Under the pieces are notes generated by a model. That model saw only the letters and a list, made by a program, of their open reading frames with translations, was not told the origin of the DNA and ran no database searches. Shown piece after piece: positions 46,852 to 56,839 of a stretch of DNA of 64,000 nucleotides (position 1 is its first letter; every line of letters begins with the position of its first letter). Source of the stretch: Leptasterias polaris (Eukaryota; Echinodermata; Asteroidea; Forcipulatida; Asteriidae); assembly GCA_037783415.1 (NCBI GenBank), contig JAZGTN010000009.1, positions 11,532,001 through 11,596,000 on the forward strand, given 5' to 3'. Made by a program: the position numbers and the translations under genes.

Positions 46852-47984
46852 CCATGTTACCTTTGTTTACAGAGTAGTGACCTTGTACATTATAATGCAT
46901 TTCCTGACGGGCAAGATACTGCACAGGCCATATGGGAAAATTTACATTGTGTGTCATAATTTTCACATAAATTCAAGAGTTACAAAAGCAACTGCTGTAC
47001 AGCTTTTGAGATGTCCCCCCTTTCTTCATATCAAAAGTTGAGAAAAATCGGACAGTGCAATCTCCATAAAACATAAGATTTATTGTATTCTTCCATCAAG
47101 CTGTGTATAAACTGTGCCTGCGGGAAGTCCAGGCTCTGTGGCTCTTTTGTAAACATGTGATGTCACAGGTCACATGGTCTATAGGGAGACAGCCAACAGG
47201 GCACATAGCTCAGTTGGTGAAGCACCGGCACTTAAACCTGGAGGTCATAGATTGAAATCACACTGACGTTAATGTCTTTGCTCACCCCAAACTTAAATTA
47301 CAACAAATTTAGAAAAGAACAAATTAATTGTTTATAAAAGAGGGGTTTAGGTGAAAAATAGCCACAAAGGATAAGTGTCGATAAATAACATTTATTTGAA
47401 CACGATGATGTCATGACGGCACATTATTTGTTCACAGGGCGAATTTAAGGTAGTGCTATAAGAGTATCCGCTCTTAAAATCCATGTACAAATTGTAAAGG
47501 ATTTGGCTGGTTATAAAAACATGATACTATAAACATGAGAAGATTACAAAATTATAATTTTAAAGATGGTCTTGGATGATGGCCAATATCCAAAAATAAT
47601 GAGTGTGCCGAAAAAAGAATGAATCAATTCCCATGGGCAGCAGATCCAAGGTAGGGTCAAAAATTACTCGGTTTCTTTTTGTGGGCTGCCAAAGCATTTA
47701 CCTTTGTAATGCCCATCATGAAAAGAAATATTGCAATTTGTTTTCCAAAAAAACTTAACATGTAAGGTAAGCCTACGTAATGATGTACATTTCACTTTGT
47801 TGTGGACATTGAAGCACCTGCATGCTTCGACTGTATTTATTTACAAGAATTTTGTATATTAATATAATTTAAAAACCAACATGATCTTCGTTCGACTTGT
47901 TCTCTAATTTTAGATACGTGCGAGACTTGCACAGACTCCATGCACAGCGCGCAGCGCACTTACACGAGCCGATCCCCTGTCCGC
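46852..47984. other. non-coding stretch with a tRNA-derived SINE
   Basis: At 47180-47310 the sequence 'AGGGAGACAGCCAACAGGGC', then 'ATAGCTCAGTTGGTGAAGCA' (A box) and 'GGAGGTCATAGATTGAAATC' (decayed B box) is the same SINE family as the copies near 28.1, 50.8 and 53.35 kb. It is not a functional tRNA gene because the stems do not pair. Nothing else is recognised. Confidence 0.55.
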
Positions 47985-48030
47985 CATTTTGGGAGTCAAA
48001 ATGTACGCAAAGGAATTGACTCCCAAAATG
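47985..48030. repeat. 15-bp-arm palindrome around an ATG
   Basis: CATTTTGGGAGTCAA pairs with TTGACTCCCAAAATG around a 16-nt loop containing ATGTACGC. An open frame of 44 codons starts at that ATG (about 48001) and ends near 48132. No homology is recognised. Confidence 0.7.
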
Positions 48031-48394
48031 GTTGAAATGATTGACGAGTATTGTGTGAAGCGTGCAAGGAGTCAGTTACCTTCGGAAAAAAGTACACCCC
48101 CTCAACAGCGAAACATTGCACGTCGTCTATAAGCCCGTGAACAAAAACAGCACATTGTGTAAAGTGCGTCCCCAACGTGCAATTCTCAAATTCTCTCTCA
48201 CCAATCCACAATGGAGACAAGGGCCACGGGTGTTTAAACAATTATAGGCCTCTCTTCTGCATACAAGTTTACAACTTCATAATCTGCTGTGAAGTTTAAC
48301 AGCGTAATTTGTACACAGAGTGAGGTTAAATGTGATTTTTTTTCAAAAATCAATCAATTTAGCTCCGTTAGTGCAGAGAAATATCCTCCGAGAT

Positions 48395-48632
48395 TTCGTG
48401 TAAAAACTGGGGTGTAAAATTGACACCATGGGTGTTGTCATATACAGATACCCAGAATAATTAAAATGTGTACCATAATATGGTGTTAAAACAACACTTT
48501 TTTTTTTCAAAAACAATTACATTGGTGTATTTTGTTTAACACCCTTATTTGTAAGTTTTGATTCTGTCTTCGGTATCTATGTGACAACGCCATTGGTGTA
48601 AACCTTACACCCTAGGTGTTTGCTGTGTAGCC
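48395..48632. repeat. possible small element rich in GGTGTAA/TTACACC
   Basis: The segment begins near GTGTAAAAACTGGGGTGTAA and ends near TTACACCCTAGGTGTTTGC. It contains many GGTGT and ACACC motifs in both orientations. The plan resembles that of the TA-flanked elements at 53910 and 57881, but no clear target duplication was found. Confidence 0.4.
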
Positions 48633-49240
48633 ACTGTTTAATATTGGTGGAAAAAATCAACAGTAGGACCAAAATTAATCGGGGGAAAGGGTTTAAAGGT
48701 GGGAGCAAGCTTAAGTTTGAGAGGCAAGTAAACTTTGATTACTTACCAAAACGGATGAACTTACACACCGACATTATTGCTGAGCTTTTTTTATGGTGCT
48801 AACCTAAATAAATGGTTAGGATGAAATTAATTATACAACGCGAGCATTGCATTAAAGTTGATGCAATGTTTCGAATTAAATATAGACCATCAGGGGTTTA
48901 AGAGATAGAGATTGGGCAGGGGCACATATGGGACAAAGAAAGTAACTGGTGAATTTGCTAGCCCCCCCCCCCCACCTCCCCCCTCCCCCTCCCCCTTAGG
49001 AGCGCCGCCGCTAAACAACGTTAATTCTGATTCTGAAACTTGCCAAGTGGGCCTACCACGATAATAGGAAAACCAAACAATCATGTATGTAGAAAATTCG
49101 TTTGTACACAACTAATTTGTACGTAAATGTTCTTGTTATTGCCAAATCAAGATTGAACTTATTTTTATTAGAAATGTTACAAAACCATATGTTTCATTCG
49201 TTGTCAAAATCATCCTCGTTCGACCACGGTTCATTTAGTG
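48633..49240. other. non-coding stretch upstream of the first Ig cassette
   Basis: A poly-C/C-rich run lies at 48961-49000. From about 49030 on ('GATTCTGAAACTTGCCAAGT', 'ATGTTCTTGTTATTGCCAAA') the sequence is duplicated upstream of cassette 2 (51740-51860). This marks part of the duplicated block. Confidence 0.5.
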
Positions 49241-49540
49241 ACTAAACAAAGTGCAATGACTGACCGATCTTTGAATTGTAAACATACACCATACCGCATG
49301 TACGTGGACTCGCGGTCCGTTTGCATTTCACCTTGAAGCCTGACTGACTATTACCAAAAGAACAGCAAAATGTGTTCCCAAATGCGGAAGTAACCTTAAT
49401 TGTATGTACATTGCAGTGCGAATTTGAATGGTTTTTCAATTCATACTAAAGTAAGATCCCGTGTTACAGCTTATTTTTACTTTATTAACTAAGCTGACAA
49501 CTGGGGCCACACTCGCCCCATAGGATGGTCTATATTCATT
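49240..49540 (+). promoter_or_regulatory. conserved upstream region of Ig cassette 1
   Basis: Three strings here recur before cassettes 2 and 3: 'CTGACCGATCTTTGAA', 'CATGTACGTGGACTCG' and 'GGCCACACTCGCCCCAT' (49503-49521). Equivalents are near 51905/52195 and 56525/56820. Conservation just upstream of the leader ATG suggests promoter and 5' UTR function, though shared ancestry of the duplicates alone could explain it. Confidence 0.45.
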
Positions 49541-50718
49541 ATGGTTTTGCAGCGCATTAAGATGTCAAGACTAGTACTGTTCATCTTTGGAATACTGTTA
49601 ATACAAAGTAAGTTAATATCTTAAGTGAATATTTGAAATGCAGATTTGTACATAAAAACAGTAATTTGTGTGTGGGCATACTTTAGTTGAAAAAATTGCG
49701 CGCGCGCATTTTCAAAGATTGTGCCCAACAAAGTTTTTAGCAAACTTGTATGTTGTGCAAATTTGACTGGCTATTTTTTTGATAACTTTTAGTATAGTAT
49801 TTAATATGTCTAAAACTAAAACAATAAACCTTTAACAAGGAGATCCACGGGGGTCGGAACGAATAGTTGTGTACTTAATTGTTCTTTCGTTTTCTTCGAC
49901 GGAAATAATGGGTCCCTTTGATCGAGGTTTGATATTGTTGTTTATTCCCCAATATTCTGCCTGCACTTTCATATGTCATGTTATTTATTTTTAGGGGGGC
50001 TATCGTTAGAAATTGTTTTCTATATCATTACGACGGCCATGTACTTGTATAATGCAAGGTCTAGTTCATTCTCAGTGTTGTAATCACTAGTACTTTTAAA
50101 CCGAGTACCAAGTATCTGAGTGCTTAGTAGGGCTGCTCTAATATCTGAGTATTGGTCCAACTCCACTCAGATATCCGAGAACGAGTACGGGATCTTATGA
50201 AAGAAATGTTGCTGCAAAAAGAGATAAAACGTATCAACAGGTTACTGACAGATTGTTGAATGAGAATGTGTCCTTTATAATTAAAATAGTTTCATGTTAT
50301 TTGCGAACGTTTTACTCTCAATCCTGTTCATTTAACTCCGCAGTGTCAAGTGGTCAAGTGATGGTAACCGTATCTCCAACTTTGACCGTAGACAGCGGCA
50401 GCTCAGCAACACTGTCCTGCAGTTTCACCATAGATGAAAGTTATGGTTATCCATTATTTGTCGTTTCGTGGTCAATGGGAGAAACAATTCGTGACGCTTT
50501 TAGGGTGGCAGATTTCGTAGGAATAGAAACCGATACTCCAGCCTACTACAACAGTTATAGCCCACCAGATTACATAGCAACCCGAGATAGAGCTAATGGA
50601 GCATCAACTTTAGTCATTGCATCTGTTAACTTCCATAATGACTCGGGATTATTCTGGTGTCGAATTACCCTGTTTGATGGCTATGAAGATAGTAAATCTG
50701 TTGAAGTGATTGTGATAG
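49541..50718 (+). CDS. Ig V-type cassette 1 (leader + V exon)
   Basis: The leader exon (49541-49607; a second in-frame ATG at 49562) encodes a hydrophobic signal ('SRLVLFIFGILLIQ'). The V exon (50344-50718, 375 bp) is phase 1 at both ends. It shows a V-set fold: 'TLSCSF' (first Cys), 'VSWSMG' (core Trp) and 'DSGLFWC' (the D-x-G-x-x-x-C strand F motif), ending 'SVEVIVIG' before gtaag. The product would be secreted or on the cell surface. No second Ig, membrane or stop exon was found before cassette 2. The cassette either is an incomplete gene or splices to exons further on. Close paralogue of cassettes 2 and 3. Confidence 0.82.
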
Positions 50719-50765
50719 GTAAGAAGTGTGTGATTTTTACTCTTTTTCACAATAATATGTCTTTT

Positions 50766-50880
50766 TCCCATGTTTAAGCATTAGAGCCAGATGCACCAGT
50801 TGGTAGAAAGCCGGCGTGTTTATCCGCATACATGGCAGGTTCGAGTCCCCTCTAGTTATGTTTTCTTTGTTCAACTCAAA
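50766..50880 (+). repeat. tRNA-derived SINE after V exon 1
   Basis: 'AGAGCCAGATGCACCAGTTG', an A-box-like 'GTTGGTAGAAAG' and a good B box 'GGTTCGAGTCCC', then 'TTTTCTTTGTTCAACTCAAA'. It lies 48 bp past the V1 donor. A counterpart lies at about 53352-53440 after V exon 2, so the insertion predates the cassette duplication. Confidence 0.65.
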
Positions 50881-51213
50881 ATTGTTGTTTAAACACGTTA
50901 TACTTTATCTCATAGTTTTTAATTTGATACAAAATGTAAACTCTGTCATTGCTCTGTCATTGTTCAGCAAATCATTCAAAAGTATGTCGAAATATTTGAA
51001 CCTCCAAAGATCGGCTCTGGTCGACTTTGAGGAACTTCCCTGGTGTCCGTTTGATGCTCCTCTCGATCCGGCCATGTACGGTTGGTACAGGCAAAATGGG
51101 GATGGGTTCCATGTTCTTAATTAAAACGCCATAACAGTTTGGGGGTATTTTCTGTAAAAGTAAACAGTGTTAAAACTTTATTGTATCCTTCCTGATACCT
51201 TTGCCTATAAACC

Positions 51214-51515
51214 CAACCTCGTCCCCATGGTTTACTTTATTTCCAACCATGTTTACAATGGTAAACCCTGGGAAGGAAACTCCTTACTTGGACCCTGATT
51301 GGACAACGACTTTACAATATAAACCGGCCGGCATCCAATGTACAAACAGGCTATTAAATCTGGTACCGGACCACGAGACTATGACGAAGATATGAAAAGC
51401 CAGACTGTTCTAATTTGCATACGTATCCAAACATTTTGGATATGCAAATGATCCAATACCAGGGTGAGAGAGCGGTCAACCTGGTACTGCTCGACACACC
51501 CTGGGGACGAGGTTG
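51214..51515. mobile_element. 302-bp MITE with 9-bp target duplication
   Basis: The terminal inverted repeats are CAACCTCGTCCCCA and TGGGGACGAGGTTG. The perfect direct flanks CTATAAACC (51205-51213 and 51516-51524) are the target duplication. A 9-bp duplication would fit a Mutator-like origin. No coding capacity. Confidence 0.82.
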
Positions 51516-51580
51516 CTATAAACCAGCATTACACGTTGACTAAAACTAAATGTTGACCCTACAGACACAAACAAAATTGC

Positions 51581-51641
51581 ACTCATGTAAATGAAAACGT
51601 TTGGTATTGAATCCAAGACCAAACGTTTGCATTTACATGAG
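51581..51641. repeat. palindrome with about 23-bp arms
   Basis: CTCATGTAAATG, then AAAACGTTTGGT, is mirrored by ACCAAACGTTTGCATTTACATGAG in inverted orientation. It lies between Ig cassettes 1 and 2. Confidence 0.7.
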
Positions 51642-52217
51642 CTTGTATTATTAAGGAGGGACCAATGAGAAGCAAAGAAAGTAAGTCTGCGGATCCCCCC
51701 CCCCACACCCCTTGCGTCGACATTGATCATCTTTTATTCAGATCAGGAAACTTGCTAAGTACCGTATTACTAGGGAAACCCGTCCTACATTTCCTACATC
51801 TCAGCTTTTCTTGGTTGTCTTTTGAACTGCCCTTAATGTTCTTGTTATTGCAAAATCAACGTGACATTTATAAATCTTAGAGATAAGCAACAAGTCGGAA
51901 CGGCTGACCGAGCTTTGAACTGTTATTTTAATATGATCAAATTGTAAAAATACACCTTACATGTGCGTGGACTCGTCCATCTCTATTTCACCTTGAACAA
52001 AAATACATTGAAAATCGTTCACAAATGCGGAAGTAACTTCCGTTGAATGTATACTGCGCTGCAAATGTGAAGGGTTTTGCGTTTTCAACTCGTAGTAATT
52101 CTAAGCAAGAAATTAACGTTATAATATTGAGTGAGAATTCGTGTTACAACTAATTGGACTTTATCAACAAGCTGACCATTGTTTGGGACCACACTCGCCC
52201 CATGGTCTACATTTATT

Positions 52218-53274
52218 ATGCTGTTGCATCGCGTGAAGATGTCAGGGCCGTTACTGTTCATCGTTGGAATACTGCTAAAAAGTAAGTTATTATTTATAAG
52301 TGAAATTTGAAATGAAAACGATTTGTACACAAAAACGGTCATTCATTCTTTAGGAATTTTTATTTTATAAAATCGTCCCTTTATTCTTTGACGAATCTTA
52401 AATATGTTTACTAATGAGCATTGCTATATTGTTAAAACATCGTAAGAAATGTGTCACCAATGAATTTATATTTTTAATAATTCGCCATTATTTAACCTAC
52501 ATTGTATGTTGTTTTCTTTAATATTTTAAGGGGCTATTTTATTATTTTTTATTTTTTTAAACTAATTAAACCATTTTTTCAGTTTAGTTTTTTTTTTCCC
52601 AGTGATGTAATCAGTACTACTTTTTAGCCGAGCATGTATCATATTAGTAAGAAGGCCTTTAGGCCTCCTCTGACATCAGGATACCAAATCCAGCTGCTGA
52701 GTACGAAGTAGGCCCTCCTCACATCTCCGAGTACGACTACGTGATCTTTAAAAAGCAATGTGATACAAACAGAGATAAAACACATTAATTAGTAATTGCC
52801 AGATTGTTGAATGAGAATATGCTTATTGACCTTTAGAAGTTTGTTGTCCATTGTTTCATCAACTTGTTACCCTGTATACATGTTCACTTAACTCCGCAGT
52901 GTCACGTGGTCAAGTGATGATAACCGTATCTCCAACTTTGACCGTAGACAGCGGCAGCTCAGCAACACTTTCCTGCAGTTACACCATAGATGAAAGTTAT
53001 GGTTATCCATTACATCTTCTTCAGTGGTCAATGGGGGAAACATTTCCTTTAAGTACGAGAATCGTTGCATTCACGGGAGACTCCGATGATCCGACCTATT
53101 ACAAAGATTACTTAAGCCCACCAGATTACATAGCATCCAGAGATAGAGCTAACGGGGTATCAACTTTGGTTATTGCTTCTGTTAACTTCTACAATGACTC
53201 CGGGCCATTCTGGTGTCGCCTTATTCTGGCTAATGGCTATGACGATAGTAAACCTGTTGATGTGTTTGTGATAG
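52218..53274 (+). CDS. Ig V-type cassette 2 (leader + V exon)
   Basis: The leader exon is 52218-52281 (inner ATG 52239; 'SGPLLFIVGILLK'). The V exon is 52900-53274, 375 bp and phase 1/1 like cassette 1. V-set marks are 'TLSCSYTIDESYGYP', 'LLQWSMGE' and 'DSGPFWC', ending 'PVDVFVIG' before gtagg. The first framework ('VTVSPTLTVDSGSSATLSC' type) is almost identical to cassette 1. The C'-D region ('STRIVAFTGDSDDPTYY' against 'AFRVADFVGIETDTPAYY') differs most. As in cassette 1, no downstream Ig or membrane exon was found before the next leader. Confidence 0.82.
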
Positions 53275-53351
53275 GTAGGTAGCTTGTGATTTTGACTTTT
53301 TGTTTACAATTTCTAGGTTACTTCTAATTGTTTATAAAAGGATAATGACAA

Positions 53352-53440
53352 AGTAGGGATACCGCCAACATAGGAAGTAGGAAGTTTAAGTCCTGCTGTA
53401 GCCAACTTTTCTTTATTCAACTCAACATTAATGTTTAAAC
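53352..53440 (+). repeat. decayed tRNA-derived SINE after V exon 2
   Basis: 'TAGGGATACCGCCAACATAG', a degenerate body and 'CTTTATTCAACTCAACATTA' align with the SINE after V exon 1. It is the orthologous insertion in the duplicated block. Confidence 0.5.
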
Positions 53441-53812
53441 ATTTTACACTTTTCTCGTAGTTTTGTATTTTCATTTATTTTAGTATCATTTTATTAACAT
53501 CACATTTTGTGGCTCACAGGCCAAATTGGATGCGATTTACAATCAGTAATTATCAATAAATAGTAAAAACGGTAAGAAAATTACAAATATGAAAAAAAAA
53601 AAAAAAATACATTAAAAACACACCAGAAAACAGGAATGGATGAGGAATACAATCAATACAATTACCAATAAACAATTAATGTAAAAACACAGTGGAATAC
53701 AGTATGAAATTTGAGAAAAAGAGTTAAAACATCGAAAAACAGGTGTTTAGAAAATATTAATAAATAATTCAATATCATTGTTGTTGTTTTTTGTCAAACC
53801 AGAGTGCCTTTC

Positions 53813-55399
53813 CAGCAATCCTTCACCGATCTTGAACTCTTGGTGGCAGCAGATATGCCTCCATTACTGCGGTGTACCTGGGTGGTACTGCGCTGCCTAG
53901 CGACTGGTACACTGCAAAAACGTTGGTCAAATCATTTGTTGGGCAAAGTAACATCCACAATTATTGGTCGACAATTGCCCAACGAAAGCAATAATTGGTG
54001 TTGTTGGGCAAACATTTTGTTTGCCCATTTTTTGTATAAGAAGCGGAACAAAAGTTGGGCAAGTGTTGGGCAAATATTTCGTAAATATTTCGTTCATCAT
54101 AATTGTTGGTTACACTTTTGCTTATGTATTGGGCAACTTTTTGGTAATTTTAATTAATCTCGATTGTTGGTTAAAATTATGCACATTAGTTGGGCAAAAT
54201 CGTCCGATCATGCGCACTACGATCAAAGAGTTGTCCAAGAACTGGGCACATTTTACCCCAAAGTTGGGCATTGTTCCCGCCAAACGCCGTGTAAGCATAA
54301 AAACGATATTTTCCAACATGGCGAGTGGAGGAGTGGCTGTGACTGTGTCGTCTCTCTTAAACGAGCGGGGTTGCCCATTGGTTATAGATCCACATTGAAG
54401 GTTAGTTTTTAACTAAAAATGAAGTTGTGTTTCCTATTCAGTCGTACATAGTCGTCGTGACAGTTGCAGAGCAAGCAACACAGTGACACTACCGTTGAAT
54501 TATTTTCAGTTTTATCATGCCATTATGTGCAACGCCGCGGCCCGTGGCATGTATGCGTGTATGTTGTGTTGTATGTGTGTGTAGTACATGTACATGTATG
54601 ACATTACATGCATGGAACTATCACTGCATTGCTTGCGCTGCAACTGTCACGACTGTGTACAACAACTGAACTGGAAACAAACTTTGATTAGTTAAAAACT
54701 AACCTTCCAAGACATCTACAAACCACTGGGCACCCTCACGTTTTTCAGAGAGACGCCAAGGTCACAGCTCGCCACCGTTTGCCATTGTGGAAAAGATCGT
54801 TTCAATGCCTGGTTTTACGACGTATCACAGGAGGAACTGTGAATCAAAGGGTTAAATAATATTTGGTTTAATTTTAACCAACGGTTGGCAAAAAGTGTGC
54901 CCAATGTGAATGGGTAATATTTTGCCCCAAAGTTGGATGAGTTGACTATTCGCCCTTAATTGGGTAAAAAGTTGGGCATTATTTTACCCAATTTGTACAG
55001 TGTAATTGATAATTTATTAAATACCCAGAAAATGGGTAAACAAAAAATTACCCAACTGTTGGCTACTAAAATATACCCAACTATTGATGAGGAAATATTA
55101 CCCAATTATTTGGCAATCAGAGTGCCCAACTGAGATGGGGGAAAAAAGTACTTAAAAGATGGGCATGTTGATAGTTTAAGCAACGTTGGGTAAAAAATTT
55201 GGTAAATTTTTGCCCATTATTTTTACAGTGTATAAGGTTTGGGCTACACGGCGATCATTTGATCAGTCGCGGGTTATTGGACTTTCACTTTGCAAATCGC
55301 TTAAACCCATCGCTAGGCAGCGCAGTACCACCCAGGTACCACCGCAATAATGGCGGTATCTGCTGCCACCAAGAGTTCAAGATCGGTGAAGGATTGCTG
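53813..55399. repeat. foldback repeat with about 95-bp arms, carrying a nested element
   Basis: 53813-53907 and 55309-55399 are inverted copies (both contain 'TTGAACTCTTGGTGGCAGCA' on one strand or the other). The right-hand loop (55233-55308) is unique. A TA-flanked element occupies 53910-55230, just inside the left arm, so the foldback is older. Confidence 0.75.
53910..55230. mobile_element. TA-flanked element I (internal TTGGGCAA repeats)
   Basis: It starts CACTGCAAAAACG and ends ATTTTTACAGTG, with TA on both sides (53908-53909 and 55231-55232). The interior is filled with variants of TTGGGCAA / TTGCCCAA / TTGGGTAA in both orientations. In the middle an inverted pair (AAGGTTAGTTTTTAACTA at about 54399, complement at about 54688) brackets a segment next to a 26-codon open frame (54319-54399, 'MASGGVAVTVSSLLNERG'). 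No transposase is present. It shares termini and target with the element at 57881. Confidence 0.75.
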
Positions 55400-55546
55400 T
55401 ATAGCTACATCTGCATATTCTTGTATAGATCTAACATATCCTTCAAAGACAATTTTTAACTCCTTACGGTTAAATTCAAAAAGTGTCAATGTTCTTATCA
55501 TAAAAAGACGTCTATTAGCTTTAAAGACACTGAACACGTTTTGTAA

Positions 55547-55903
55547 TTGTCAAAGACCAGTATTCTCACTTGGTGTATCCCAACATATGCATAAAGTAAC
55601 AAGCCTGTGAAAATTTGGGGGCTCAATTGGTCATTGAAGTTGCAAGAAAATAATGTAAGAAAAAACACCCTGCTCTACTAATTAGTGTGCTTTCAGACAG
55701 GAATAAAAGGCTTCTGGCCAGAAGTCTTTTAGGCTATTATTTTAGTGAGAAATTACCTCTTTCTCAAAAACTACGTTACATCAGAGGGAGTCGTTTCTCA
55801 CAATGTTTTATACTATCAACAGCTCTCCGTTGCTCGTTACCAAGTAAGTTTTTATGCTAATATATATTTTGAGTAATTACCAAACGTGTACAGTACCTTT
55901 AAG
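55547..55903. repeat. echinoderm-type dispersed repeat, copy 2
   Basis: It is shared with 33908-34256. This copy is fuller: 'CTCACTTGGTGTATCCCAAC', 'GAAATTACCTCTTTCTCAAA', 'CACAATGTTTTATACTATCA' and 'GAGTAATTACCAAACGTGTA'. In its centre is an imperfect palindrome (AAAAGGCTTCTGG/CCAGAAGTCTTTT, 55706-55731). Confidence 0.75.
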
Positions 55904-56520
55904 TATCATTAACTTGAGCATCCCATTTTAGGTTGCTTTGAAGCATAATGCCAAGAACCTTAGCCTCGTAAATGTGGGAAATGGATTCATTACCATTTTT
56001 AAGATCAGTTTGAGGGGGAAGGTCTTTACTAAGACTGACTTGGATACGTTATGTAAGCTCTGTCATACGTACTTTTCAGCAAACTTGTTTTCTTGTAAAG
56101 GGCCTACAAGTACATTATACGTAATACGTAACTGCCACATAAAGTTTTTAAAAAACCTAAAAAACCCAAACATTAATTTGTACGTACGAACGAGTCAATA
56201 GGCCCTATTTGAAAACGGTGCAGGTACGGAATGCGTGTATGGTAAATTCCAACGTAGTTGCACAATTGGAATATGGTTTCTGCGGTAAAGAGATAAGTGT
56301 CGACAAAAAGTTGTGAACAATTTTTTGAAAATCCCATATAGGGTCAAATTCTAGTAATGACTCCTACTTGTTAATAGTTGGTAGTAAACTTCAGGCACAG
56401 TTATGTTGTCTGGCGGGGAAATAGGTTGGATTCGGTGAGGGGAAATGGGTGACAACAACAACAAGTGACAACAGTAATTTTAGTAAAATAAAACTAAAAT
56501 AAAACTTGTGAGTGAGTTGA
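55904..56520. other. non-coding stretch between Ig cassettes
   Basis: No Ig exon, repeat family or RNA was recognised before the conserved upstream block of cassette 3 begins. Confidence 0.4.
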
Positions 56521-56839
56521 AACGGCTGACCGATCTTTGAACTGTTATTTGATTATGATCAAATTGTATAATACCCCATACATGTACGTGGACACGTTCG
56601 TCTCTATTTCTCTTTTAGGCATGACAGGCTTGTAATACACAACAACAGCAAATGTTCCAAAATGCGGAAGTAACCTCCATTGTATGTACACTGCACTGCA
56701 AATTTAATGGATTTGATGTGCTTTCAATTCATAGTCATTCTAAGCAGGAAATGAACGTGACATTGAGTAAGATTTCGTGTTACAACTAATTTGACTTTAT
56801 CAACTCAGCTGACAATTTGGGCCACACTCGCTCCATATT

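Noticed and set aside
47195..47270. Possible tRNA gene
   Set aside because: The A box is good but acceptor and anticodon stems do not pair and the B box is decayed; it belongs to the SINE family.
50770..50850. Possible tRNA gene after Ig V exon 1
   Set aside because: The B box is good but no cloverleaf forms, and flanking sequence matches other SINE copies.
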